Positions 1-14,600 are shown, numbered from the stretch's first letter. The stretch: DNA of 30,492 bases from Auxenochlorella pyrenoidosa (GCA_001430745.1 KQ481969.1:13401-43892); one strand, 5' to 3'. The notes: a model not told the origin generated them from the letters alone. Translations and numbers: made by a program.

Positions 1-257
1 AGCTGGCGCGCAGCGCCTGCATCGGCGGCGGCGCAGGCCGCGGCTGGCAGCCACAGCCGCTCTGCGGGAGCAGTATGCAGCTGCCGCGCCGCGCCAGGAG
101 CCAGCTCAATCAGAGCATGAGGCGCGCTGCTGTCGGCAACTGCAGAGCGCAGCTCTGCCTGCCAGAGCCGCAGGCCTGCGCCGCCGGTGCCGTGCTGCTC
201 CAAGAGAAGCTGGTAGACGGCCTTGGCACTGTGTGCCCAGCGCCGCGAGGACGCCAT
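1..257 (-). CDS. Possible 5' exon of a minus-strand gene cut by the window edge, unknown product
   Basis: Reading the minus strand from an ATG at 257 gives an open frame of 85 codons that leaves the window at base 1 with no stop. An in-frame TAG (270-272 on the plus strand, read in reverse) lies five codons upstream, so this is the first ATG of the frame. The N-terminus reads MASSRRWAHSAKAVYQLLLE and continues with Leu/Ala-rich, amphipathic-looking sequence without low-complexity runs. I recognise no domain. The gene would be divergent from NDUFAF7, sharing the 258-731 interval as promoter. In DNA this GC-rich an 85-codon frame can be chance, so the call rests on the ordinary amino-acid composition and is weak. 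Confidence 0.35.
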   Translation of the reverse strand, partial: MASSRRWAHSAKAVYQLLLEQHGTGGAGLRLWQAELRSAVADSSAPHALIELAPGAARQLHTAPAERLWLPAAACAAADAGAARQ

Positions 258-731
258 GCTGCGCCTCGCCTACCTGGGCAGAGCTGCGCCGCTGCAAATC
301 ACAGCTCACTGCCCGTTGAGGTGGACCGCCGGCGGCAGCAGTGCCATGCGTCGTGGAGCGGCAGAGAGCACAACCCGTGCCTGCCGGCGCGATGCAACAC
401 TCAGGGCGATCCGCGTGCGCACTGCTCAAGCTGGCAGGCTGCAACCAGGGCGGGTAAGGCTGCAGCGCTGAGCAGTTGCCCAAGGTGCCGTTGTTGGGCG
501 GGCGCAACGCGGCTGAGGCGCAATCCACCGCGATGGCTGCAATCTGGCCAGAGTACCACGAGATGGCCACGTGAAGGCAGGGGAAACCCCTGCATGAGCA
601 ACCCCATTCCTCGTCGCATGCAAGTGCATCTAGCTGAATTCCGATCGCGCCTGCACCACCGATCCCAGTCGGGAGCATTGGCAAACTGACGCTCCAGGGT
701 TTAGGGCAGCGGAACTCCTCCGCTCTTACAA
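258..731. promoter_or_regulatory. Upstream region of NDUFAF7 (possibly bidirectional)
   Basis: No convincing coding exon lies in this 474-base stretch; the open frames here are GC-rich shadows. It separates the NDUFAF7 start from the possible divergent frame on the left. The sequence AGGGTTTAGGG at 696-706, about 26 bases before the ATG, matches the plant telo-box core (TAGGGTTT, reverse AAACCCTA). That element is known from promoters and leaders of plant housekeeping genes. Its function here is inferred only. Confidence 0.35.
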
Positions 732-4823
<4,092 letters not shown>

Positions 4824-5498
4824 GCTCGTCAGCATTTTATGTTGCTGTGCTGCGACTAAAGGGTTGGCGAGAGCTTAACCTTGCGTGCAACAATCGAACG
4901 CAAGAAGTTAGCCGTTTGACTTGGTCAGAGAAGAAAGGGCGCACTGAATTTGGCCGCCGCCCGCAAGGCGCTCAGCTTTCCCGCCAGCGCCCTTGCCGAC
5001 TTGGCGGAAAGTAATGGCCTGATGAAATCCCGCACGTTTGCTCCCGACACATGCCATCCCTCTCCCGCAACCCAGCAACTCTTTCGGCCTGCTGGGGCTG
5101 GGGCTGGTTGTGATTTCAATGCAACTCGACTTTCGGAGCATGTTGACCGGCAAACGCAAAGAGCCCTCTGAACGCACTGAGGGACAGCATCTGGACCTGG
5201 TGCAGGCCCAGGCGCTGCCAGGCACTGCCAGATGCAGCCCCTGCGCCACCGCCCCGCTGCGGAACTCGCCACCTGCGCCCCCGAGACGAACCACCCAGCA
5301 TATGGCAGAAGATCCACTGGACCCCTGTCTGGTTGGTGCAAGGATCCAATACTTGTTCACTGCTAGATATGGCCACTGCAGGCAGCTCCCGCAACGTGGA
5401 TGGGGCTGCCTGCAGTGCAGCAGGCAGCCGGTGAGACATGCTATATTCAGCACTGTCCTGCTGGCCCTCCTTTGTTGATCCACGCTTGCTGCTGCAGG
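4824..5498. other. Intergenic, no gene seen
   Basis: This is the sequence downstream of NDUFAF7. It has lower GC than its surroundings around 4840-5180. Both strands have open frames of up to about 190 codons, but none shows a recognisable motif, splice-supported extension or protein-like composition. No TGTAA signal was found near the NDUFAF7 stop. Confidence 0.4.
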
Positions 5499-7335
5499 CT
5501 TTGCTCAATGTACGCGCATGGCGGGGGCGACGCAGGGGCCTGTCAGCATCTGGGGCTGCCAGGGGTCGTGCCGGGTGACCAAGAGTGCGCCTGCTGCGCC
5601 TGCTGCGCCTGCTGCGCCCTGCAACGTCCCTGCAGCCCCCTGGCAGCCTGGCCGAGCGTGGGCATGCGATTGTGAGCCCTGCAGGGCCTGCATGGGCTGT
5701 CGGCACGCTGCGCTTGCTGCGTGTCCTGCGTCCTGCTGCGTGAGCCAGCAGATTCGCTGCCCATGCCGCGCGCACGCTGCAGGGTTGCCGTGTGTCCGTG
5801 CGTCACTGAGAGGCTGCGCAGGGGCCTGGCAGCATGTGTGGATGTGATGGGTCGGCCCCAGTGCTGCCACCGCCGCTGCATGGCCTTTTTGAGCTGGTTT
5901 CCCCGCTGCTGTTGCATGCAGAGCATGCAGCACTGTGCATGCAGCAGCTCGGCTGGCTGGACGGGCAGCCGCGGCGGCAGCGGCAGCAACGGCGCCAGTG
6001 GGCGGGAGCCGGCGTGGGCGCCGCCTCTCCGTGCCTGCCGCAGCATGCAGCAGCAGCATGCTGCGGCGCCCTGGCAGCCTGGTGGAGCATGGTGTTGGAG
6101 TGGTGAGCCCCGCAGGGCCTGCTGGGTGGGTGTGCGAGCTGCGCCTGCTGTGCGTGCTGTGCCCTGCTGCGCGCGGCAGCCGTGCCGCCGCCGCCTCTGC
6201 ATGCACGCTGGTGCAGGCTTTGCCATGTGTGCGCGCGTGCTGGGGAGTCGGCGCAGGAGCGTGCCAGCAGTGTGGGGCGGCGCGCCTTAGATGCCCGCCG
6301 GGCATATGACTTGCTGGCCGGGCATGTGACTTGCTGGCTGGGCAACTGACATGCCCGCCGGGCAACTGTGGGTGCGCGCCCGTCATCTAAACCAACAGCT
6401 GCCCTGGTCACCAAGGCCTGGCTTGCTGTCCCTTCTGGGCTGTGCTTCCATCCCCCAGCTGCAGGCAGAGCATGCAGCAGCAGCATGAGTGGCTCCACGT
6501 GCGGCGGCGGCAGCGGCAAGGGTGGGCTGCGGTGGCGTGGGCGCCGCCTCTGCGTGCGGCCTGGTTTGGCCTGGCCCAGCTGCAGCGGCATGCTGCAGCC
6601 CCCTGGCAGCCTGGTGGAGCATGTGAATGCGATGGTGAGCCGTGCAGGGCATGCTGGGGGCAGTGCGCATGGTGTGCCTGCTGCGCGCGCTGCGCCCTGC
6701 TGCGTGCGCAGGCAAGGCCGCCGCTTAAGCCGAGTGCATGCTGCTGCAGGGCTGGCATGTGTACACGCATGCTGGGAAGGCAGCGCAGGGGCCTGCCAGC
6801 AGTACGGGGCTGCTTGGTGCGGCCCAGGTGATCACCAGTTTCCGGCGGTGAGGGGCGTCATGGGCGGCAACCGCCGGTTTCCGGCGCAAACTGGCCGTCA
6901 CCGAAACCAACAGTTGCCCTGGTCACCAAGGCCTGGCCTGCTGGCGCTGTCTCATCTGCTCTCCCCGTTGACGCTGCAGGCAGGCGATGTAGCAGCAGCA
7001 TCGCGGGGCTATGGCGGCAGCGGCGAGGCTGGGCTACGCTGGGTTGCCGGGGCGGCGGTGGCGCGGAGGCCGCTTGTCCTCGCGGTAAGGCTGGGCCTGC
7101 CCCAGCTGTCTTACCCAGCTGGCCTTCCCCAGTTGCAGAAACCTGGCAGCCTGGTGGATCATGGGCATGCGTTGGTGAGGCATGCAGGGCCCGCTGCGCC
7201 TGCTGAGGCAGCGCCCTGCCGTGCCGCGAGTGCAAGCAGCGCCGCCGCCCATGCCGAGGGCACCCACGGCACTGCTGCAGGGTTGCCATGTGTGCGCTGC
7301 CAGCAGTTTGGGCCGGGGGTGCCTGATTTCAACAG
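5499..7335. repeat. Degenerate tandem array of a roughly 430-540 bp unit (four copies)
   Basis: Four diverged copies share the core CTGGCAGCCTGGTGGAGCAT, at about 5640, 6069, 6601 and 7143. Each core is followed by GTGAGCC..GCAGGGC, a CTGCTGCGCCCTGCTGCG-like stretch, and then a GTTGCCATGTGTGCGCGCATGCTGGG-like stretch cut short by deletions. Two inter-core spacers also share a block beginning AACCAACAG(C/T)TGCCCTGGTC at about 6391 and 6905. A further partial copy lies at about 24285-24510. Frames through the array give Cys/Ala-rich translations with stops and shifts between copies, so it is not a current gene. The best translation of the isolated copy (LAQLHAAGHWQPDGAL) hints that the unit came from a helical-repeat coding sequence, which is inference. 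Confidence 0.6.
6291..6369 (+). repeat. Short tandem repeat, unit about 20 bp
   Basis: About four imperfect units alternate GCCGGGCAT and TGACTTGCTGGC; for example ATGACTTGCTGGCCGGGC is followed by ATGTGACTTGCTGGCTGGGC. The block sits between the second and third large repeat units and begins and ends with the same ATGCCCGCCGGGCA motif. Confidence 0.55.
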
Positions 7336-7892
7336 CTCTGTCAGCTGTTGGTTGTGGCAGGCATGGACCTGCCAGCCACCGTGTGCATGAGCTAGCCAGA
7401 CCCACGGCCGCAGCCAGCACGCTGGCAGAGTCGTCCTCTGCTGGTTGCTCTTGTTTGTTTGTTATTTTAGTTGCGCTTGGGGTAAATCCTCGACTTCTTC
7501 GTGTGTTACAAGCCTTCTGCATTTAGCCCACTGTGGCTTGAGATGGGGCAGAGTCCGTTCATTGAAAGCTGATGGCCAGCCAGGCTGGCAGGCCATGGGT
7601 GGAAGCATGCAGCATGGGCCGAAAGCATGGGCGTGTGCGTGCATGCCATGGGAGATCGGAGCAAGGAAAGGCATGCGGGTAAGGAAGGGCAGTGCTGGAA
7701 GTGAGCAGCAGATTTCAGCAAGAAAAATAAGCAAGGAGTATTATGCAACGAGGGAGGGAGGATGTACGGGCAGGGATGGATGCTTCGAGCAGGCAGCGGC
7801 AGGGCATCGAGGAATCATCATGAAATGTGGCACGCGGCGGCGGCTGGTCACAGAGAGTGTCCAGCCTGGCAGGAAGACGCGGCAGGCCTTTG
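7336..7892. other. Intergenic / 3' flank of the minus-strand secreted-protein gene
   Basis: No exon is supported. A minus-strand TGTAA (TTACA at 7506-7510 on the plus strand), the green-algal poly(A) signal, lies about 380 bases past the stop of the gene at 7893. It would make this stretch its 3' UTR. That distance is plausible for green algae but not proven. Confidence 0.35.
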
Positions 7893-8913
7893 TCACACGG
7901 CCGCATCCACCAGGCACTCTGATGCTGCCATGCTGGCGCCCAGGTGCAGCGCGTGGCAGCCACTGGCACCGCTGCCGCCGCTGCACTGGCTGCAGGAACT
8001 GTGCATCAGGCCCGCAATGCAGGCACTGCTGCAGGAGAACTGCAGCGGCGAGGTGTTGAGCAGGCGGTGCAGGGTCTGCAAGGGGCGGGGCAGAGAAGGG
8101 TTTGCAGGCGGCACGGTGAGGCAGGGCCAGGCGCCGAGGCAGCTGGACGGCTCGACTCGTTTTTGAGAAGCGCCAGGGAGGAAGGGTACAAGCAGGCCTT
8201 ACTCCTGATTCCCCCTTGGCGCTGGCCCCTCCTGCTAGCCCCGCAGCACGCACCTGCGCCAGGCAGCCTGCCTCGTGTTCGGGCATGCCGCAGGCGGCCA
8301 GGCACTCGGCCGCCTCGGCGGGCACTGCCCCTGGCTGCTGCGCCGCGCCCTCCATCCCCATGTACATCTTGGTCCACCCCACGCACTCGTGCTGGAGGCA
8401 CTGCAGGGCTTAGTGTGGGGGCTGGGTGAGGCGGAAGGCCAAGAAGCGCAGGCGGGCAGGCATTGCTCGCGGCAGCAGGCGGGCAGACAGGAGGCTGCCG
8501 CGAGCAGCCACACGGATCACGCTGCCTGTCCCGTTCCACAGAACTCCAGTTGGCTCCGGCTTGCCTGCATGGCGCAGACGCGCGCGTCAGCAGCGTCTTG
8601 CAAGCTCAGCCCTGGGCGTAGCAGCGAGCCCGCAACGGCGCGGCCGCCGTCGAGGCCGTCGCGCACCGCCAGCAGCCGCCGCGCGCCTGCCTGCTGCTGC
8701 ACTGCTGCTTGGACCGCAGCGCTGCCGTCGGCCTGCGGTGGGGGGCGAGGAAGGCGGGTTGGAACTCAAATCCCCCATGCCGCGTAAGTGCCGGCGCACT
8801 GGGGCGCCAATCGCAAAGATGTGGTGCTGCCAAGCATTTGACGGAATGCTCCAAGCATGTGAGCGGCTTACCAGCACCGCTAGGAACACAAACACGGCGC
8901 TGAGGGAAGTCAT
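7893..8913 (-). CDS. Secreted cysteine-containing protein, unknown function
   Basis: Four exons on the minus strand: 8913-8872, 8732-8565, 8400-8254 and 8075-7893 (540 bases, 179 aa). The start is an ATG followed by a hydrophobic signal-like segment, MTSLSAVFVFLAVL, interrupted by an intron at its end. The middle part (ADGSAAVQAAVQQQAGARRL...) is Ala/Gln-rich. The C-terminal 110 residues carry about 12 cysteines with spacing such as CLQHEC, AECLAACGMPEHEAGC and CSSACIAGLMHSSCSQC, suggesting disulfide bonding outside the cytosol. All exon joins are phase 0. Intron 2 (8564-8401) begins with GC (CAG|GCAAGC), because no GT donor nearby keeps the frame. I recognise no family. It is divergent from the UVR/SnoaL-like gene across a 241-base gap. 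Confidence 0.68.
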
Positions 8914-9154
8914 CTTTGACAGAGCGAGGTCTGCCTGTATGCTTCTTCAGAGGCCGTGCAGTGCGCAGACTGAGATCCACAGGCACACCGAGAAATCACC
9001 GCCGTGTTCAGGAGTCCTGCTGCACCCCACGCTGAGCTGGAAACGGGCTTCCGCAAAAAAACCCGCGATCGCTCCATCCTGCTCTCCAGATCACCATTGC
9101 ATTCAATTGGCGTTAGCCAGCTGCTCAATTGGGGTTGTCGCCCTTCCCGCCTCG
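8914..9154. promoter_or_regulatory. Divergent promoter interval
   Basis: This 241-base gap lies between the ATG of the minus-strand secreted-protein gene (8913) and the ATG of the plus-strand UVR/SnoaL-like gene (9155). It must contain both 5' leaders. No clear TATA box is visible; AT-rich patches occur at about 9050-9075 and 9095-9135. Confidence 0.4.
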
Positions 9155-11102
9155 ATGTGCGCGCTTGGGGTTTCAGCCGCGGCGCTGCTTCAGCTGCACA
9201 CCATCAGAAACCATGCTCGAGGATGCCAGCAGCAGCGGCCCGCATCCTGCTGCAAGCAGCCCCTACTTTCAGCCGCCGCCGCCACCGTCGACTCCGCAAG
9301 GTGCGGCGCCCTGCCGTCATGGCTAATACTTTCCTAGTAGGCCAATTTAACTTCTGTACCACTTGAGAAGCCTACCATCCACAGCACCCGCGCATCTGTC
9401 CCACCTGCAGGCGGCGGCGGCACAGCGCGCGGCATCCAATCGCTGCTGCTGCCGGCACCAGCGCCAACCCTGGCGGCCTGAGCGATGAGGTCCTGTATGG
9501 CAGCGACGTCCCGCTGTCCCGCCTGCAGGTGTGGATAGGACCTCTCAGGGTAATAGGCGGCAGGGGTGCCCGGGCTGCGACCGACCCACAAGCCATATTG
9601 GGATGCAGCTCAGTAGCAGCCGCTGCAAGCGGATGCATGCGGTCGGCGACTTCATTGCCCTGCCCCACCCGACTGCCCCCGCCTGCAGGCGCAGCTGGAG
9701 GCGGCGATAGAGGCCGAAAACTACGAGGAGGCTGCACAGCTGCGCGACGTGCTGCAGTGAGTCTCGCCGCATTGTCCTGCGCCCAGGCGCGGCATCAAAA
9801 GGGGCACATGCAGCAGCGCGCTGTGCCGTACCACAGCGCCAAGCTGTCCACGAAACGTGACTGCATGGGGCTGTGGCTGCTGTGAACCAGCTGGGCCTGA
9901 TGGCTCACTTGCGCGCCTGGGCCTGCCTAAGCCTCCCTCGCCTTCTACTTGCGCCCCGCCAGGCGGCGGCGCTTTGATGCGCGGCTGGCGGTGGAGGAGG
10001 CCAACGAGCGCTTTTACAAGGCCTTCCAGGTGGTGGTGGTGGTGGTGGTGGTGTGTGTGTGTGTGTGTGTGCACGCTGCTGCACATCGCCATCCCTGCCC
10101 GCCCGCCCGCCAGTGGAGCCAATCCTGGGTTTGAGACCCAGCTGGTTTGCCTGCTGGCCCCGCGCTGCATCCAGGCAAGCCAGGCCAGCCCTCACGTCTT
10201 GCTGGCTGGCGGCTGGCCAGGCAACCCCATACAGTTGTCCCCCCCTGCCCCCGCGCCTCTTGTTCCGCAGAGCGGCAGCCTGGCGGCCATGGCTGATGTG
10301 TGGGGCAAGGGCGAGCACGTGCAGTGCATCCACCCGCTGGGCAACTGCATCGCGGGGCGCCAGGCCGTCATGGACAGCTGGAAGGCGATACTGGGGGCGG
10401 GGCGGCTGCGCATCAGCTGCGAGGATGTGCGCGTGTTTGCGGGGGACAGGCAAGTGGCTGCTGCAGAGTGTTTGCGATGGACAGGCAAGCTGCTGCTGCA
10501 GAGTCGCTGGGCGGGTTGCGCGTGTTTGCGGGGATAGGGAAGCCGGGCGGGAGGCGCTGGCAGCAGCTAGCCGCTGTTGGAGTTTGACTGTCGGGGTTGT
10601 GGGAAAGGCGCTTGTCATGCGCCTGCCAGCAGTGGGTAGGCGGAACACGTGCGCCGGCCGCTCGCCATTTGCACTCGCCCCGCTGCCCACCCTGTTAGAA
10701 AAGCTGGCAATCAGCAGCTGTTGCGGGTCTTCCCAAAATTGCAGTTAAGCCTTTGTAACGTGCGGAGGTCACAGAGCCATCTGCACTCCCCACCCTGCCC
10801 CACCCTGTTTCCCTTTCTCCAAAATAAAACATTGCAGCCAAGCCTTTGTGACGTGCGTGGAGATCACAGAGTCGGGCGAGGGGCGCGGCAGGTGCGGGCC
10901 GCCCCCCCTGCGCTGCCGCCGTCGCACTGCTGGGCCCCGCTGTGGACGCGCCTGCTTGGGCTGTGCTTCCCTGCCACTATGCTATTAACGCTATGCCAAC
11001 CCCACCTCTGCCCCGCTGGGCAGGATTGCGGCCACAAATGTGTTTGAGAAGCAGGGCGGCGCCTGGAAGCTGGTGCACCACCATGGCAGCCCCGCGCGGT
11101 GA
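9155..11102 (+). CDS. UVR-motif plus SnoaL/NTF2-like domain protein, probably plastid-targeted
   Basis: Seven exons: 9155-9300, 9411-9528, 9689-9756, 9963-10029, 10271-10449, 10838-10891 and 11024-11102 (711 bases, 236 aa). Residues 1-70 are rich in Ala, Ser, His and Arg with few acids, resembling a chloroplast transit peptide. A UVR motif follows at about 89-111 (IEAENYEEAAQLRDVLQ), a helical hairpin used for protein contacts in UvrB/C and Clp adaptors. A SnoaL/DUF4440-type fold of the NTF2 superfamily follows: NERFYKAFQ, SLAAMADVWGKGEHVQCIHP, GRQAVMDSW, ISCEDVRVF, FVTCVEI, and the closing NVFEKQGGAWKLVHHHGSP. Plants have similar UVR-SnoaL proteins of poorly known role. Intron 4 opens inside a GTG/GT microsatellite. 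Intron 5 (10450-10837) is GC-AG (CAG|GCAAGT) and contains repeated copies of both its own borders. The N-terminal exon is the least certain part. Confidence 0.83.
10030..10072 (+). repeat. (GTG)n(GT)n microsatellite at a 5' splice site
   Basis: Directly after the exon end CAG (10027-10029) the intron starts with about eight GTG units followed by about nine GT units. Many overlapping GTG donors are therefore possible, although only the first keeps the modelled phase. Confidence 0.85.
10431..10542 (+). repeat. Three tandem copies of an exon-end/donor segment (UVR/SnoaL-like gene)
   Basis: The exon 5 end and its GC donor (10431-10470, containing GTGTTTGCGGGGGACAGGCA) recur at 10469-10505 as GTGTTTGCGATGGACAGGCA. 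They recur more weakly at 10518-10542 as GTGTTTGCGGGGATAGGGA. The first two copies also share the following intron sequence CTGCTGCAGAGT. The extra copies lie inside the intron. Confidence 0.8.
10735..10777 (+). pseudogene. Decayed copy of an exon start with its acceptor (UVR/SnoaL-like gene)
   Basis: This segment matches the true acceptor and first part of exon 6 at 10832-10871: TTGCAG followed by TTAAGCCTTTGTAACG here, against CCAAGCCTTTGTGACG in the real exon, then CACAGAG in both. The copy has lost the reading frame (TAA replaces part of TTTGTGACG). It lies 96 bases upstream of the real exon in the same intron. Confidence 0.8.
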
Positions 11103-11632
11103 CGGGCCCGGCGGCGGCACACCTGGTGTTTGATGGTCCCAGCCAGGTGTTCAAAGTCCTTGCAAATATTTTGCAAAATGCGCAAGTGGACGCGCATTGC
11201 ACACTCATGTGATGGCGGGCATGCGCTGAGGCGAGCCAGAACAGAGGCAATGCCACAGCGCCGCCCGTGGTAGCAAGTTGCGGCGACAGGGCAGAGAGCG
11301 TTCGTATGTTCGTGGGAGAGTTGCAGTGCAGGCGCGGGCCCTGGGGGGTCACAGAAAAAGGTGGCGACAGAGAGAGGGGGCGCAGATGATCAAAGGAAAT
11401 TTCGTGCAGATGACAGGTGCAGACGCTGTGAATGGCAGTGCTGGTGGTAACAAGTGCGGAGCACGGGCTCACGTACAAGGCGTTCAGGCATGAACAGAAA
11501 AGAAAGCAAGCATGTAGGGGAAATGAAGGCAAGGAATGGGGTGATGGGAAGTAGGACTGGGCTCAAGGTAAATCACGGCTGTACGTCGGTCAAGGCAAAA
11601 GACCGCAGAAATTTCTTCTGTCGCATCATACA
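11103..11632. other. Convergent intergenic region
   Basis: This region lies between the stop of the UVR/SnoaL-like gene (+) and the stop of the coiled-coil gene (-) and should hold both 3' UTRs. It is less GC-rich than the genes. No exon and no TGTAA signal on either strand could be seen. A minus-strand open frame of about 220 codons here has no recognisable domain and no upstream splice support. Confidence 0.45.
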
Positions 11633-14600
11633 TCACCGGCGCAGCCCCAGCCAGCTGCCCAGCTTGCTGCCGCCGCCATTGGCGGCGGCGCCGCCAGCCC
11701 CGGTGCTGCCGCCGCTGCCGGTGCGCCACAGGCGGCTGCCTGTCGGGGTGCCGCTGGCGCTGCTTCCCGGGCTGTCGCGCTCCAGCCCCGTCTGCAGCAG
11801 CAGGCGCGCCGACCGGCCGGTGCTGCCGTCCTGGCCCGGCTGCTGCGCCCGCGCGCCCGCGGCGCCCGCCTCGGCCGCCTCAAGCCGCGCCGACAGCTCC
11901 TGGTATTTCATCCTCAGGAACTGCAGCTCCTCCTGCTGCTCGTGGCACAGCTGCTGCTGCGCCACCAGCTTGGTGCACGTCTCCTGCAGGGCGGGATGGG
12001 ACAAGGTCGGGTAAGGTGAGGTGAGGTGGGGTCGCACGGCGGTGAGCAGCGGGTCGCGCGGGGAGCGCAACGACATGCACAACTGCTCCCAGTCTCTCTG
12101 GCCCACGCCAGCCAACCAGCCCATCCCCTCGCACACACAGGCCCTCTGCCTGCCACATTCCGCATGCAAGCCCGCACACCCGCATCGGCCAGCCGTCGCC
12201 ACCCCGAGGGGGCTGCATGCACACCCGCAGAGCTTGCCTGGGTCTCTGGGGACCCGAACCCCCTCCCCCATGTCCGCCCACACACACACACACTGCAACC
12301 CATGAGCATTCGATTGCCACACAGTCAGCCCAGCCCAGCCCAGCCCAGCTCCAGCCCGGCCCAGCCCCAGCCGATTCCATCCCAGCCCACCTGAAGCGCC
12401 GACTTAACATCCCCCTCCGAGGCCTCCCTCGCCGCCAGCTGCGCCTCCAGCTCCCCCGCCCGGCCCTGCCAGTAGGCCGCGGCCTGCTGCTGCTGCAGCA
12501 GCGCCTCGGAAAAGGCAGCAGCCTGCTGGGCCACCTGGCTGGCTGCCGCATCCGCCAGCGCAACCGCCTCGGCGCGCGCAGCGCGCTCAGCGTGCAGCTG
12601 CCGCTGCAGGTCGGCGAGGGCGGCGGATTGGTCGGCGGCCGCGGCCTGCTGCGCGTGCTGCGCCGCGGCGGCCGCCGCGCCCGCCGCCGCGAGCTGCCTG
12701 CCCCCGCTCAAACTGCGCCTCCAGGGCGGCCACCTGCGCGGGGTGGGGCGGGGTGTGGGGAGGGACGTTTTACTTTCACTGCCAGGAACAGTGGAGAGCG
12801 CGTGCGGCGGCCGACGGAAGGAACTGCCCGGGGCTGGCAGGCGCGCCAGGGAGTCCGGCATGCAGGCCGGCTGGCAGAGCGGCCAGCTAGGCCCCTGCGC
12901 CCGTGCATCCACCTGCTGCCCAGAGTGCAGCCCACCTGAGCGGCCAGCTGTTCCACCTGCTCCGCCTGATCGGCGCGCGCAGCAGCTGCAGAGGCGCCGG
13001 CGGCTGCCGCCGCCTGCGCGTGCGCCGCGGCCTCGCGCTCCGCGGNNNNNNNNNNNNNNNNNNNNNNNNNNNNNNNNNNNNNNNNNNNNNNNNNNNNNNN
13101 NNNNNNNNNNNNNNNNNNNNNNNNNNNNNNNNNNNNNNNNNNNNNNNNNNNNNNNNNNNNNNNNNNNNNNNNNNNNNNNNNNNNNNNNNNNNNNNNNNNN
13201 NNNNNNNNNNNNNNNNNNNNNNNNNNNNNNNNNNNNNNNNNNNNNNNNNNNNNNNNNNNNNNNNNNNNNNNNNNNNNNNNNNNNNNNNNNNNNNNNNNNN
13301 NNNNNNNNNNNNNNNNNNNNNNNNNNNNNNNNNNNNNNNNNNNNNNNNNNNNNNNNNNNNNNNNNNNNNNNNNNNNNNNNNNNNNNNNNNNNNNNNNNNN
13401 NNNNNNNNNNNNNNNNNNNNNNNNNNNNNNNNNNNNNNNNNNNNNNNNNNNNNNNNNNNNNNNNNNNNNNNNNNNNNNNNNNNNNNNNNNNNNNNNNNNN
13501 NNNNNNNNNNNNNNNNNNNNNNNNNNNNNNNNNNNNNNNNNNNNNNNNNNNNNNNNNNNNNNNNNNNNNNNNNNNNNNNNNNNNNNNNNNNNNNNNNNNN
13601 NNNNNNNNNNNNNNNNNNNNNNNNNNNNNNNNNNNNNNNNNNNNNNNNNNNNNNNNNNNNNNNNNNNNNNNNNNNNNNNNNNNNNNNNNNNNNNNNNNNN
13701 NNNNNNNNNNNNNNNNNNNNNNNNNNNNNNNNNNNNNNNNNNNNNNNNNNNNNNNNNNNNNNNNNNNNNNNNNNNNNNNNNNNNNNNNNNNNNNNNNNNN
13801 NNNNNNNNNNNNNNNNNNNNNNNNNNNNNNNNNNNNNNNNCTGCCGAGGCCAGCGCCTCTCGTAGCTCGGCCGACTGCCGCTGCAGCGCTGCGACCTCTC
13901 GCTGCAGCTGCTCCGCCAGCCACTGCTGGCTCAGGCTGCGTGCAAGGGGGCCTGCCATGGATGGCACCGCGCCCGCGGCATCGCTGCCGTCCCCGGCGTC
14001 TTCCGCTGGCGGCGAGCTGGCTGGGCTTGCTCCCGGCGTGATGCGCGCCGCCCTGCCGCCGCTGCCGGTGCTGGCCCGGCCAGAGGCGCTGCTGCCCGGC
14101 GCCGCCGGCGGCGAGCCATCGGGCGTCAGCGGCGAGCCCAGCAGGCGCGCCAGCTGTGCCGCGGGGCTGCCGCTGTCGTCCTCCTCTGCGTCTCCACCCT
14201 CTGCCTGCGCTGCGCCCTCGCTGCCGCCGGGCACGTAAGCTGCATTGATGTGGTGATGCTGCTGCTGATGCGGCTGCTCAAACTCGTGGCTGCTCCCAAA
14301 GGTGATGCCGCCATTGCTGCCAGCTGCACCGCTGCCTGCTGCAGCTCCTGCTGCTTTCCCCGCCTGCCCTGCAGCCTCGGGGTAAGGGAGCTGGCCGGAG
14401 CCCGGGCTGCTCAGCGCCGCGCTGGCAGCGCTGGCGCAGCGGCCGTTCAGACCGCCGCCGCCCGCTGCTGCATCTGCTGCATCTGCCGCGGCGGCGTCGG
14501 CAGCCAGGCTGAGGTCGCTGCCGTCGCTGCGCTGCAGCGCCTCGTCCTGCCAGGCGCCCGCCTGCCAGGCTGGCGCCCGCTGCTGCTGCGGCGCCTGCTC

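Noticed and set aside
5505..6591. Cys/Ala-rich long frames on both strands through the 5.5-7.3 kb array
   Set aside because: Composition follows CTG/TGC repeats. Frames change between repeat copies and no start or splice pattern is conserved, so I treat it as repeat, not as a cysteine-rich protein gene.
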